In this document: piece by piece, positions 17,396 through 26,413 of the stretch | Position numbering within the stretch: position 1 is the stretch's first letter | Layout of the letters: each line of letters begins with the position of its first letter | NCBI RefSeq assembly: GCF_000724625.1 | Contig: NZ_CP007139.1 | Location: 3,410,001-3,474,000, forward strand | DNA from: Fimbriimonas ginsengisoli Gsoil 348 | GTDB taxonomy: Bacteria > Armatimonadota > Fimbriimonadia > Fimbriimonadales > Fimbriimonadaceae | Direction of reading: 5' to 3' | Length of the DNA: 64,000 nucleotides | The notes under the pieces: generated by a model | The model's database searches: none | Seen by the model: the letters and a program-made list of their open reading frames with translations, nothing else | What the model was told of the DNA's origin: nothing | Translations under genes and position numbers: made by a program

Positions 17396-18151
17396 ATGCA
17401 AAAGTCAGGTTACGTATTAGCACTGGGTTTCTCCTTGTTGGCCGTTCACGGTTGTGGGGGTTCGAACTCCTCATCCGGGGAGGGAAAAACCGGTGGACTT
17501 GCGATGTCGGAATTCACCGCCACGCTTCCTGACGGCTCGCCCATGGAAATCGAGGTTCTGGACAACGAAAACGGCGTTTGGGCTGGCGAGTTCGCCGTCG
17601 CCGCCGAGACCGGGCCTTACGCCCACCAAATCGGATCGTTCGAGGGAAGAATCTCCGGGAACACTTTGACCGCAACGTGCGAGCTTGCGGATGGTTCGGA
17701 GTTCACGATGACAGGAACGGCGGACGGCAATAAGAGCCTGAAGCTCACCCGATCGGACATCCCCGGTACCGTCCTGAACTTTGTGCCGGTAATGCCGTTG
17801 GAAGCGGCGGTGACGTCTCGCGCCGACGTTTCGTTTATGCTCACCACCGGCGGCACCAACGGCCGCATCGTGATTAGCAACTCTCCCTACTCTGTCCAGG
17901 CCGGCGGCACGATGACCGAATATCGGGGCGCCTGGCAAGGCATGGCGGTCACTTTCTGGTCCTACTCCAGCGGCTATGCAAGCTGCGTCATCTACGTTGA
18001 CCCAATGTGCATCATCACCGCCAACTTCAACTCGCTCAAGCTTAGCGATTTCTCAACCGCCAATCAGACTGGCTCGGGACTCATGACGATGTACAGTTCG
18101 GTTGTTCGAGCCCAAGTCAAAGTAAAGTTCACCCCCATCGCCACTCCATAA
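17396..18151 (+). CDS. lipoprotein, paralogue of the divergent neighbour
   Basis: 251 aa with a lipoprotein signal MQKSGYVLALGFSLLAVHGC (lipobox AVHGC, Cys20). The mature region, residues about 35-150, shares several motifs with the lipoprotein at 16565-17311 (PDGSPMEIEVL, GVWAGEF, LTRSDIPG), while the C-terminal 100 residues are different and Ser/Tyr-rich, including WSYSSGYASCVIYVDPMC, which may hold a disulfide. Only 84 bp separate the two divergent starts, so they share a promoter region. No enzyme motif seen. Confidence 0.75.
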   Translation: MQKSGYVLALGFSLLAVHGCGGSNSSSGEGKTGGLAMSEFTATLPDGSPMEIEVLDNENGVWAGEFAVAAETGPYAHQIGSFEGRISGNTLTATCELADGSEFTMTGTADGNKSLKLTRSDIPGTVLNFVPVMPLEAAVTSRADVSFMLTTGGTNGRIVISNSPYSVQAGGTMTEYRGAWQGMAVTFWSYSSGYASCVIYVDPMCIITANFNSLKLSDFSTANQTGSGLMTMYSSVVRAQVKVKFTPIATP

Positions 18152-18236
18152 GATCCTTGGGAATGCGCGAGCTAGCTCAGTGTAGCGAGGTGGGGCTCAA
18201 TCTCGAGGGAGAGTCAATTGCTCCAGGAACGGCCAG

Positions 18237-18263
18237 AGAAAAGCGCCATGAAGGCGCTTTTCT
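18237..18263. terminator. bidirectional terminator hairpin
   Basis: Perfect 11-bp stem AGAAAAGCGCC / GGCGCTTTTCT with a 5-base loop ATGAA, T-rich on both strands. It lies between the convergent lipoprotein genes ending at 18151 (+) and 18315 (-), exactly where a two-way terminator is expected. Confidence 0.85.
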
Positions 18264-18314
18264 GGGCTCGAAGCGAAGCCAACGGACTCTAACGATCTTC
18301 GTCGACGGCGGCGC

Positions 18315-19040
18315 CTACCCGCCGATGGCGTTGTGGCCGAACCAGTCGCCGGTAACCTTTGTGCCGTTCTTGACTCCCACGAGGGTCCCGTTGGTAACCA
18401 CCGACTGGTTGGTAGATAAGGCAAAATTCCCCTGCGCGGTGTAGGAGGTCCCCCCTCCACTGCCGGTGAACTTGAACGATCCGTTCGAGTAAACGTTCCC
18501 GGTCAAATCAACCGTGCTCGCGCCACCATCGATCAGGAGAGTGCCCGTGAACGAGCCGTTAGCGGCGACATCGCCGCTCCAATCATTCCCAGCGGCGCCT
18601 TGCTTATATCCTCCCTCGTAGTGGTTTGCATACACCGTCACATCAGGCGAATTGAGGAATGGGGCATTGTAAGGAACTGAGATCGACCCGGCAATGGTGC
18701 CCTGCGCCGTTCGACCAAGCCCGGTTCCCTTGAGAGTTCCGTTGACCGTGACCTGTTTGTTATTTGCTCCATTAGCGGTAATGAAGAAGCCACCGACGTG
18801 GTTCGCGATGCCGGTTCCGACAAAGGTGCCCTGGATGCTATCGACGATCGTGATCGTGATCAGCCCGTTAGTCGCAACGGCAATCGTCATGGCTCCCGTC
18901 GACCGCGTGTATGCGGCCGAGTAGGTACCCGCGAACGCCGAGTAGTCGACACTGGCGGTCTGCCCGGAGGAGCCTCCGCAGCCATAGAGCGCCCCGACGA
19001 TGGTGGCAAGAATTCCAAATTTGATGATTGATCGGCTCAT
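18315..19040 (-). CDS. lipoprotein with beta-solenoid-like repeats
   Basis: 241 aa. Lipoprotein signal MSRSIIKFGILATIVGALYGC (lipobox LYGC, Cys21), ATG at 19040 with AGGAG 5-9 nt upstream. The mature part is Gly/Thr/Asn-rich, with short repeated phrases such as GTFVGTGIANHVGGF, GTLKGTGLGRTAQGTIAG and GNVYSNGSFKFTGSGG, suggesting a beta-sheet-rich fold; it has only those Cys residues in the lipobox area. Unrelated by eye to the two preceding lipoproteins except for the general style. Function unknown. Confidence 0.75.
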   Translation of the reverse strand: MSRSIIKFGILATIVGALYGCGGSSGQTASVDYSAFAGTYSAAYTRSTGAMTIAVATNGLITITIVDSIQGTFVGTGIANHVGGFFITANGANNKQVTVNGTLKGTGLGRTAQGTIAGSISVPYNAPFLNSPDVTVYANHYEGGYKQGAAGNDWSGDVAANGSFTGTLLIDGGASTVDLTGNVYSNGSFKFTGSGGGTSYTAQGNFALSTNQSVVTNGTLVGVKNGTKVTGDWFGHNAIGG

Positions 19041-19210
19041 TCCAACTCCTAATGGCCTCGACGTCGCAATTTTAGGGCGAGAGCCGGAATGCCGCGCTCA
19101 TTATCTGCCGCTACGTTGCCGCGTGCGTGGGTTACACGTTAAATGGCGATTACTTACCACCAAATGTGGATTTGGACGAGTGATCCGCTCCGCTTGGGTA
19201 GGCGGAGACC

Positions 19211-19216
19211 TAGAAT
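19211..19216 (+). promoter_or_regulatory. -10 box of araC-type gene
   Basis: TAGAAT ends 6 nt before the ATG at 19223; there is no Shine-Dalgarno, so the message may be leaderless. Confidence 0.45.
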
Positions 19217-19222
19217 GCTTGC

Positions 19223-20104
19223 ATGGATCGCTACCACCGGATCGACCTCGGCAGCCCGCCGCAGGTTCGCCGCCTCGGATTTATGCACTTCGAGGAAGGG
19301 GAGCGAAGGTGGCAGATTCCCGCGGATCAGTGGCATCTGATGATGCCGGATCACGGCGGGGTGGTTCAATTCGGCCGCCTGCTGCTTCCGTTCGAGGGAG
19401 GCTCGGTTCTGCTCCTTCCTCCCCGCGCGGTTGTCCGGCTCTCGTTCGACGATCCCTCGCTCAGCGGGCACTGGTTCTGCCTCTTCAGTCCGACGGAGGA
19501 TGCGCCGTTTCCGGTAGCCATCGCGACGAGCAGCAATCTCGGCTTGGAATACCACTGGTGGCGGGATCGGTTTACCTATCTTTCGGCCTGGTCCCACATC
19601 ACCGAATCCCACCGGACTCCCCACGTTTGGTCGCTGCTGTGGCGAGTCGCCCGCCCCATCGAAGAGATCCGGCTGAACCCTTACGTGAAGATGGCCGAAA
19701 CGTTGATGCGAGAACGGATGTCGACGTCCATCCGGATCGACGAGCTCTGCGAGGAGATGCAAGTCTCGCAAAGCCATCTGAATCGGCTGTTTCTGGACGA
19801 GCATGGCGTAGGGCCCAAGCGATTCTTGCTCGACCTCCGCGTCTCTCGCGCCGTGAGCCTCTTACGGTCGACGACCAAGCCGGTCAAGGAGATCGCCGCC
19901 ATGGTCGGTATCCCCGACATTCAGCAGTTCAATAAAACGATGCGCACTTCCGTCGGCCTCTCTCCCACCGCCATCCGCTACAACGCCGCCGCGCCCGCCG
20001 ACTTCACAGCGGCAACCCCGGAACTCGGCCTGGCTCCGGAGAAAAGGCCGGCCTACGGCGATAGGTCCATGCTGAAAGACGCAAGCCCTTCGTCGCCGGC
20101 ATAG
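19223..20104 (+). CDS. AraC family transcriptional regulator
   Basis: 293 aa. Residues about 1-150 form an AraC-type cupin-like sensor (beta-rich, with VLLLPPRAVVRLSFDDPS and SGHWFCLFSPTED). Residues about 165-262 hold the double helix-turn-helix: SIRIDELCEEMQVSQSHLNR is the first, and TTKPVKEIAAMVGIPDIQQF the second, followed by the characteristic FNKTMRTSVGLSPTAIRY. Such proteins bind DNA in response to sugars or other small molecules. It sits beside lipoprotein and LacI-type genes and a beta-galactosidase, so a role in carbohydrate response is plausible but not shown. Confidence 0.9.
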   Translation: MDRYHRIDLGSPPQVRRLGFMHFEEGERRWQIPADQWHLMMPDHGGVVQFGRLLLPFEGGSVLLLPPRAVVRLSFDDPSLSGHWFCLFSPTEDAPFPVAIATSSNLGLEYHWWRDRFTYLSAWSHITESHRTPHVWSLLWRVARPIEEIRLNPYVKMAETLMRERMSTSIRIDELCEEMQVSQSHLNRLFLDEHGVGPKRFLLDLRVSRAVSLLRSTTKPVKEIAAMVGIPDIQQFNKTMRTSVGLSPTAIRYNAAAPADFTAATPELGLAPEKRPAYGDRSMLKDASPSSPA

Positions 20105-20290
20105 CATGCAGTGGCTTTACCTGGATTTTAGCAATTACGCCCAGAGCCGGAACTTGCGCCAGACTATCCGGCTTTAGAAAGATATAGCCGAGAGCCGGTT
20201 GTCTTACTGGGACAATTACGGCCATCGCGCACGTGGGGCGGGTAACGTCATTGGCAAAGCTCCGACGGCACTCCGGCGTCCAGAAATTAC

Positions 20291-21289
20291 ATGAGAGCGA
20301 CAATGGCCGATATCGCTCGGGAAACCGGGCTCACGCTCGGGACGGTTTCGCGGGCTCTGAACGAACAGCGAAAGTATTCGATCGCTCCTGAGACGCGAGA
20401 GCGCGTCCTTGAGGCGGCGAATCGTCTCGGATTCCGACCGAACTTTATCGGTCGTGCGTTGGCGGCCGGCAGCTCTTCGCTGGTCGTATATCTCAGCCCG
20501 TCCCCCTTTGCCCCTTACTATGCGGAGATCGGCCGATTTCTATCCGGCCAAGCCGCCCGTAGCGGTCTGACGCTCATCAACGGCGGTGACCTTACCGGCG
20601 AGGGTCGGCTGGCCATTCGGGCGAGCGACTGGCTATACGGCGCCGACGCAATAGTGGTGTGCGACTACCGGCACACCTTGGAGCCGTACATCTCGGAGGG
20701 GTTGCGGCTAAAGATTCCCGTCATCGAGTTAGGGACCCATCGGCACCTGAAAGGCGATTTCGTAGGCATCAATTTGTATGCCGCCTCGACGCAGTTGATG
20801 GAGCATATGTTGGCGCAAGGGTGCCGCCGCATCGGCATCGTTTCGTCCCACGGAACGACCGAGGAAGACCTGCGAATGAAGGCATATATGGATGCCTTGC
20901 GCGCTCACCGCATTGCTCCAATCAAAATCTGGTGTCCCGATCACACCCGTATCTCCGGTCGCGAAGCGATCTTGGAGTTCTACGGGAATGGCAACTCTGT
21001 CGACGGTCTCTTTTGCCAAAACGACCAGATCGCGGTGGGCGCGTATCGCGGCCTGACGGAGCTCGGCGTAGGCGTCCCAGACGACGTCTTGTTAGCCGGC
21101 TGCGACGGTTTAGAGGACACCCTGTATCAGTACGTTCCGATCAGCACCATCGCTCAGCCGTTGGAACAAGTGTGCGAAATCGCATGGTCCATGCTTAGAA
21201 GTCGGACGGAAAACCGAGAGGCTGCCGGGCGCGTCGAAGAGGTCTCGGCAACGTTCGTGGCAAGGGCTTCTACCTTGCGTCCACGTTGA
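20291..21289 (+). CDS. LacI family transcriptional regulator
   Basis: 332 aa. N-terminal HTH with TMADIARETGLTLGTVSRAL (residues about 4-23) and the hinge NRLGFRPNFIGRALAAG. The sugar-binding domain has ADAIVVCDYRHTL, GCRRIGIVSSHGTTEEDLRM, and a Peripla_BP_3-like end with QNDQIAVGAYRGLTELGVGV and PDDVLLAGCDGLED. The protein ends 36 bp before a 30-bp palindrome (21326-21355) that sits over the promoter of the next gene. That palindrome matches the general LacI-family operator type, so the regulator probably represses the downstream prepilin-lipoprotein unit and perhaps the GH2 gene. The effector is unknown. Confidence 0.93.
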   Translation: MRATMADIARETGLTLGTVSRALNEQRKYSIAPETRERVLEAANRLGFRPNFIGRALAAGSSSLVVYLSPSPFAPYYAEIGRFLSGQAARSGLTLINGGDLTGEGRLAIRASDWLYGADAIVVCDYRHTLEPYISEGLRLKIPVIELGTHRHLKGDFVGINLYAASTQLMEHMLAQGCRRIGIVSSHGTTEEDLRMKAYMDALRAHRIAPIKIWCPDHTRISGREAILEFYGNGNSVDGLFCQNDQIAVGAYRGLTELGVGVPDDVLLAGCDGLEDTLYQYVPISTIAQPLEQVCEIAWSMLRSRTENREAAGRVEEVSATFVARASTLRPR

Positions 21290-21301
21290 CGAACATTTCG
21301 T

Positions 21302-21355
21302 TTGTACCTGCCAAAATCTCGTGTTATACTCCCGGAAAGCGCTTTCCGAGAGTAT
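21302..21355 (+). promoter_or_regulatory. prepilin promoter with LacI-type operator
   Basis: Candidate -35 TTGTAC (21302-21307), 17-bp spacer, -10 TATACT (21325-21330). Over the -10 and start region lies a palindrome, 21326-21355, centred between 21340 and 21341: left half ATACTCCCGGAAAGC, right half GCTTTCCGAGAGTAT, with a single mismatched pair (21332/21349). The core GGAAAGCGCTTTCC is a perfect 14-bp palindrome of the LacI/CcpA operator style with central CG. Occupancy would block the -10 box. Confidence 0.75.
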
Positions 21356-21385
21356 TCCGACGGCTTAGCGCTTTGGGACAATTTC

Positions 21386-22186
21386 ATGAAACGAAGTGGT
21401 TTTACTCTTATTGAGCTTCTTGTTGTAATTGCCATCATCGCAATATTAGCCGCAATTCTCTTTCCCGTCTTCGCCCAGGCAAAACGGGCCGCCAAGGACA
21501 CGTCTGGGCTCTCAAACACAAAGCAGATCGCAACCGCCGCCCTGATGTATGCCAACGACTCGGACGACGCGGTCATCCTCTGGGAATGGCCCAGCTACCC
21601 GTGGAATGCTTGGCCGATCCTGATCAACGCCTACACCAAGAACACGGACATCGTTTGGGATCCGTCGCGGCAAAAGACGGTGACCGTACCGAGCCAACCT
21701 TGGGATTTCTCCCCCGGCAATAATTGGGGCTGGCAGACGCACGCCACGATCAACCGCTACGCCTACGCCAGCTATACGAATCCTCGAAGCTCAACTCAAA
21801 TCGAGGCTCCTGCCGAGCGCATCGCCTTCTCGTTCGGAGAGGATCAGTACTCCGGAAACGCGCTTTCCCAGCACTGGTTCGACGCCCAGCGGGCGGCCTG
21901 CCCATCGGTTGCGAATACGCCGACGGACCGATCCACCGACTGGTACAACCAGCTTGCCCGCGCGGCCATCAAGTACCACGGCGACGGATTGATCGCGGCC
22001 TACGCCGATGGCCACGCGAAGAAATCGCCCTATAAGCAGTGGATGAAGAATCAGCCGAGCTTTTCCGATTCCGCTCAATGCGAGAAGGACAACTTCTACG
22101 GCCCGGACGGTCAGGCGGGGACTGCCGACGACAACGATACGCCGCTCACCCGCGCCTGGGGTCGCTGGTGGACTTATGCCTATTGA
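21386..22186 (+). CDS. prepilin-type protein (DUF1559-like)
   Basis: 266 aa from the ATG at 21386; the upstream part of the frame overlaps the operator and is rejected. It opens with a type IV prepilin/pseudopilin leader [18 protein letters not shown]: cleavage expected after Gly5, with Phe6 and Glu10 as usual. [13 protein letters not shown] follows, a pattern very common in Armatimonadota and Planctomycetes. The C-terminal part has the usual YADGHAK motif of these proteins. They are probably pseudopilin-like or surface proteins rather than true major pilins. Expression is probably controlled by the upstream LacI-type regulator. Confidence 0.9.
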   Translation: MKRSGFTLIELLVVIAIIAILAAILFPVFAQAKRAAKDTSGLSNTKQIATAALMYANDSDDAVILWEWPSYPWNAWPILINAYTKNTDIVWDPSRQKTVTVPSQPWDFSPGNNWGWQTHATINRYAYASYTNPRSSTQIEAPAERIAFSFGEDQYSGNALSQHWFDAQRAACPSVANTPTDRSTDWYNQLARAAIKYHGDGLIAAYADGHAKKSPYKQWMKNQPSFSDSAQCEKDNFYGPDGQAGTADDNDTPLTRAWGRWWTYAY

Positions 22187-22190
22187 TGCA

Positions 22191-22448
22191 ATGAACCTGC
22201 GACGCGCCTTGCTAGCCCTCGCGGTTGCCGCCGGCGTCCTCGCCGGCTGCGAGCCCGCTCCCTCGACGCCGCTTGCCCCCGATCAGCCAATGCCCGATAC
22301 CAGCAAGATGAGCCAAGAGGAGATCAATAAGCTCCACAACCAGCCGAGCGGTACGGACGCCGGACGCGCGGGCGGCGCTCCGCCGCTAAGCACGTCCGCG
22401 CACTCCGACAACACTCCCGCCGATCGACAAGGCAGCCCGGGAGGTTAG
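22191..22448 (+). CDS. small lipoprotein
   Basis: 85 aa from ATG 22191, 4 bp after the prepilin stop (an earlier ATG at 22176 overlaps that gene). Lipoprotein signal MNLRRALLALAVAAGVLAGC with lipobox LAGC at Cys20, then a low-complexity Pro/Ser/Asp tail containing DTSKMSQEEINKLHNQPSG. No domain recognised. The tight spacing points to co-transcription with the prepilin, a pairing also common in Fimbriimonadia-type genomes (known-family statement, not checked here). Confidence 0.65.
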   Translation: MNLRRALLALAVAAGVLAGCEPAPSTPLAPDQPMPDTSKMSQEEINKLHNQPSGTDAGRAGGAPPLSTSAHSDNTPADRQGSPGG

Positions 22449-22457
22449 CCGTTCCCA

Positions 22458-22481
22458 CCGGCCAGGCGACTGCTTGGCCGG
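22458..22481 (+). terminator. possible terminator after prepilin operon
   Basis: 7-bp stem CCGGCCA / TGGCCGG with a 10-base loop, 9 bp after the lipoprotein stop; the downstream T-run is weak (CCTCTTTGCC), so this is only a candidate. Confidence 0.35.
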
Positions 22482-22566
22482 CGAGCCCTCTTTGCCATCC
22501 ATGCGACGGAAGTGATTCGAACAAGCGCATGGTCTACGGTCCTCCGTACCTTCAGCCCCAGAAACC

Positions 22567-25500
22567 ATGCTCTCTCTTCTCCTCGTCTCGCTTTCCCACC
22601 TGTCCGCCGCCGCCGTCCCTCCGGAGATCGAGGACGAGCAATGCCTTGGAATCAATAAGGCGCCCTACCACAGCACCCTCGTTCCCTACGGCACCCTGCA
22701 AGAAGCTCTCCGCGCCGATCGGGCTAAATCCAGCTATGCCCGGTCACTGAACGGACCGTGGAAGTTCAACTGGGTCAAGCGTCCCGAACTAAGGCCGGCC
22801 GAATTCTATCGGCCGACGTACGACGTCTCCAAATGGAAGACGATCTCGGTGCCGTCCAACTGGCAGGTCTTGGGATACGGTACGCCGTACTACAGAAACA
22901 ACGGTTACACCTTTCAGAAAGATTGGCCACGGGTGATGTCGGAGCCGCCCAAGGACTGGACCGCCTACGACGAGCGAAATCCGGTTGGCTCGTATCGCCG
23001 CAACTTTAAGGTGCCGGCGAGTTGGGATGGCCGCGAAGTCTTCCTGAAGTTCGATGGCGTGGATGCAGGATTCTTCCTGTGGGTCAATGGGCAAAAGGTT
23101 GGCTACTCGCAGAACTCCCGAAACGCCGCCGAATTTGACGTCACAAAATTTCTTAAGCCCGGCGCAAACGATGTGGCGGTCGAGGTCTACCGGTACACCG
23201 CCGGAACCTACTTCGAAGATCAGGATATGTGGCGGCTGTCGGGCATCTTCCGCAACGTGACCCTCTGGTCCGCGCCGAAGCTCCACATTCGGGACACATT
23301 TGTAACCTCCGACCTCGATTCCGCCTATAAGAACGCTACGTTGAAGGTGACCGCAAAGGTCCACAACTACGGCGACAAACCCTCGGCGCCGTCGGTCCTT
23401 AAGACGACGCTCTTCGACTTGGCCGGAGCCTCCGTTCGTGGAGTGCGCGTCAGTGGAGCAGTGCCAAGTATTCCCGCCGGCGGTGAGGCGACCGTGACCC
23501 TGTCCTCGGCCGTGGCGGATCCCCAGAAGTGGACCGCGGAGACACCGAACCTCTACACCGCCGTTCTGAACCTCGGCGACGGCAAGGAGATTCTCTCCCA
23601 CCGGGTCGGCTTCCGCAAGGTGGAAATCAAGGGCCGGGTCTTTATGATAAACGGCAAGCCGGTGAAGCTCAAGGGCGCCAATCGGCATGAGATGAATCCA
23701 AACACGGGGCACTACGTGACGGAGGCCGATATGGTTCAGGACCTGGTCATGCTCAAGCGGGCAAACTGCAACCACGTCCGAACTTGTCACTATTCCGACG
23801 ATCCACGATGGTACGAGCTGTGCGATGAGTGGGGCATCTACCTTGTCGCCGAGGCCAACCTGGAGTGCCATGGCTATTACGGGGTCATCGACCATGAGCC
23901 GCGCTTCGAGCGGATGGTCGTCGACCGAAACGTCGCCAACGTCGAAAACTTCAAGAATCACGCCTCGGTCGTGATCTGGTCGATGGGCAACGAGTGCGGC
24001 GGCGGCTCCAACTTGCGCTCTGCCGAGAGGGTCGTTCGGTCGATGGATTCATCTCGCCCGACTCACTACGAAGCCTTCGGCGAAGGCGCCGGCAACCCGG
24101 CTTCTATCGACAGCCATATGTACACCGATCCCGACGGCCTGGAGCGGATTGCCAATAGCAAGACCCTCACCAAGCCGATGTACCTCTGCGAATACGCCCA
24201 CGCGATGAATAACTCCATGGGCGCGATCGGAGAGTACAACGACCTCTTCGACAAGTATCCGGCGCTGATGGGCGGAGCGATCTGGGAGTGGGAAGACCAG
24301 GGGCTCTGGAACCGGCGCGATCCGAAGCACCCGATTCTCGCCTATGGCGGCGGCTTCGGCGAAAAGCCGAACGACGGCTACTTCATCCACAAAGGGGTCG
24401 TGTTTTCCGACCGTTCGCCCAAACCCCACTTCCCGGAAGTGAAACGTGCGTACCAGTGGATCGGCTTCGCCGACCTTGGCGGCGGCAAAGTCAAGGTCAA
24501 GAACAAATTCGCGTTCACCAACCTCTCGAAGTACGGCTTCAAATGGACCATCGTGTCCGACGCAGGGACCGTTGCCTCGTCCGTCATTCCTGCCCTTTCG
24601 CTCGAGCCGGGCGCGGAAAAGGTCGTCAACTTGGCGCTGCCAAAAATCGAACGGCGGTCTGGAGAGTCGCTCTATCTGAATATCGCGGCGGTTCTCAAGG
24701 CCGACGAGAAGTGGGCTCGTAAAGGTGACGAGATTGCGAACGCGCAGTTTCCGCTCGTCGTTTCGGAACTGGGGACCGCTAAGGCGCCCGCCGGGGACCT
24801 GAGCGTGGATTCCGCTTCGCTCGACGGGATCAAAATCTCGGGAAGCGGCTTCGCTATCTCCTTCGATCGCCGCACCGGCGCCATCTCGGGCATGTCCACC
24901 AACGGCCGCTCTTTGCTGCTTCCCGGAGGCGGTCCAAAACTCCACCTTTGGCGTGCGCAGCATCGGATCGACGACGGTTGGGCCGCCGCCGGCTGGTACG
25001 CCGCCGGGCTGCAAGATCTGAAGGCGGAAGTGCTGAACCTCGATGCTAAGAAGGGCGCGGGCGGGGAAGTGGTCGTCTCGTCGAGTATTCGTTACCTCGG
25101 CAAGAACGGCTTCTCCGTTCTTCACCTCGCCACTTACGCCGTCTACGCCGACGGCACGGTGGCGGTAGATAACGCGGTTTCCCCGGCAGGGAAGAACATT
25201 GCCCTCGCCCGGATCGGTGTGCGAATGCTCCTTGATCCGAGCCTGAACTCTCTCACTTACTTCGCGCGCGGTCCGATGGAGAACTACGCCGACCGGAAAC
25301 GCGGCTCCGACATTGGCCGCTACGTGAGCACCGTGAACCAACAGTTCACTCCGTACGAGAAACCCCAAGAGTGCGGCAACCACGAGGACATGAAGTGGTT
25401 ATCGCTTGCCGGCCAAGGCGGCCCGCGACTCTCGGCGATTGCCAACGGAGAGCCTCTGCAGTTTTCAGCGCTCCCCTACCGGGACGAAGATATGGAAGAC

Positions 25501-26298
25501 GTCCCGTACCGCGTCGATTTGCCAAAGTCGAGGTCGACCGTGCTTATTCTCTCGGCCAAAACGCTCGGAGTAGGCTCCGCCGCGTGCGGACCCCGCCCCC
25601 TGCCGCAGTACCGGCTCGACTGCACGCCCCGCCGCTTCTCCTACGTTCTTCGTCTCGGTGGAAACTCCGAGTTATCGTCCATTCCAAAGCGGAGCATGCG
25701 TCCCGTGCTTGTATCACGCGCTCCCGACGGACGGACTTCGCTCGCGGGCGACGGACCGGTCGAGACTTCGACGGACGGCAATGTGTGGACCAGCTACCAC
25801 GGGGCGTTCACGGTAATCGAGCCGACCAAGCTCTGGGTTCGGACGCCCGGTTTCACCGGTCAGATCGTGGTCGATCCCCCTCCCGCGAATCAGGGTTGGA
25901 AGGCGACCGCCAGCGACTTTGAACCCGGAGAAGGAGACTCGGCCCATGTGCTCGACAACGATCCGACCACGATCTGGCACAGCCGATACACCCCTCGCTC
26001 CGAGCCGCCGCCCCATCGGCTCACCGTCGACCTCCTCAAGCCGACCAAGGTCGGACGGGTCACCTTAACCCCTCGCCAAGACGGCTCAAACGGCCGGATC
26101 CGAGCCTATGTGATTGAGACGAGCGACGATGGAAGCGTATGGGAAGCGGCCGCCCGAGGGGAGTTGCGTAACCGCGGCGAAGCCCAAACGGTCCCGTTCA
26201 CCTCGCCAAGAACAACCCGCTACATCCGCCTCACCGTGCTATCCGACTGGTCCAACGCCGGCTGGGCCTCCCTCGCGGAATTCGACGCGCGGGAGTGA
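22567..26298 (+). CDS. GH2 beta-galactosidase with discoidin domain
   Basis: 1243 aa with a short signal-like start (MLSLLLVSLSHLSAAA). GH2 layout: sugar-binding beta-sandwich (about 45-230, with VPSNWQVLGYGTPYYRN and GREVFLKFDGVDAGFFLWVN), immunoglobulin-like domain (about 235-340), TIM barrel (about 350-640) and a beta-galactosidase small-chain region (about 760-1040). The acid/base is Glu476 in WSMGNECGG and the nucleophile Glu542 in LCEYAHAMNNSMG. The last 130 residues look like an F5/8 type C (discoidin) carbohydrate-binding domain (AHVLDNDPTTIWHSRY...RYIRLTVLSD). It hydrolyses terminal beta-galactosides, probably exported. It follows the LacI-prepilin cluster. Confidence 0.93.
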   Translation: MLSLLLVSLSHLSAAAVPPEIEDEQCLGINKAPYHSTLVPYGTLQEALRADRAKSSYARSLNGPWKFNWVKRPELRPAEFYRPTYDVSKWKTISVPSNWQVLGYGTPYYRNNGYTFQKDWPRVMSEPPKDWTAYDERNPVGSYRRNFKVPASWDGREVFLKFDGVDAGFFLWVNGQKVGYSQNSRNAAEFDVTKFLKPGANDVAVEVYRYTAGTYFEDQDMWRLSGIFRNVTLWSAPKLHIRDTFVTSDLDSAYKNATLKVTAKVHNYGDKPSAPSVLKTTLFDLAGASVRGVRVSGAVPSIPAGGEATVTLSSAVADPQKWTAETPNLYTAVLNLGDGKEILSHRVGFRKVEIKGRVFMINGKPVKLKGANRHEMNPNTGHYVTEADMVQDLVMLKRANCNHVRTCHYSDDPRWYELCDEWGIYLVAEANLECHGYYGVIDHEPRFERMVVDRNVANVENFKNHASVVIWSMGNECGGGSNLRSAERVVRSMDSSRPTHYEAFGEGAGNPASIDSHMYTDPDGLERIANSKTLTKPMYLCEYAHAMNNSMGAIGEYNDLFDKYPALMGGAIWEWEDQGLWNRRDPKHPILAYGGGFGEKPNDGYFIHKGVVFSDRSPKPHFPEVKRAYQWIGFADLGGGKVKVKNKFAFTNLSKYGFKWTIVSDAGTVASSVIPALSLEPGAEKVVNLALPKIERRSGESLYLNIAAVLKADEKWARKGDEIANAQFPLVVSELGTAKAPAGDLSVDSASLDGIKISGSGFAISFDRRTGAISGMSTNGRSLLLPGGGPKLHLWRAQHRIDDGWAAAGWYAAGLQDLKAEVLNLDAKKGAGGEVVVSSSIRYLGKNGFSVLHLATYAVYADGTVAVDNAVSPAGKNIALARIGVRMLLDPSLNSLTYFARGPMENYADRKRGSDIGRYVSTVNQQFTPYEKPQECGNHEDMKWLSLAGQGGPRLSAIANGEPLQFSALPYRDEDMEDVPYRVDLPKSRSTVLILSAKTLGVGSAACGPRPLPQYRLDCTPRRFSYVLRLGGNSELSSIPKRSMRPVLVSRAPDGRTSLAGDGPVETSTDGNVWTSYHGAFTVIEPTKLWVRTPGFTGQIVVDPPPANQGWKATASDFEPGEGDSAHVLDNDPTTIWHSRYTPRSEPPPHRLTVDLLKPTKVGRVTLTPRQDGSNGRIRAYVIETSDDGSVWEAAARGELRNRGEAQTVPFTSPRTTRYIRLTVLSDWSNAGWASLAEFDARE

Positions 26299-26413
26299 CG
26301 GTATCCACCTCGGGTCCAGCGCCGAAGCCCGCCCGGGACTAAGCTTGGCCGCATTGTGTTCGACACAAATAGTGTGCCAAGAAGCACCTTAGAAGGAATT
26401 CTGCACTAGTTCA

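Noticed and set aside
24049-25383. 444-aa open frame on the minus strand
   Set aside because: It lies fully antisense to the GH2 beta-galactosidase gene, whose motifs are unmistakable; a shadow frame in GC-rich DNA.
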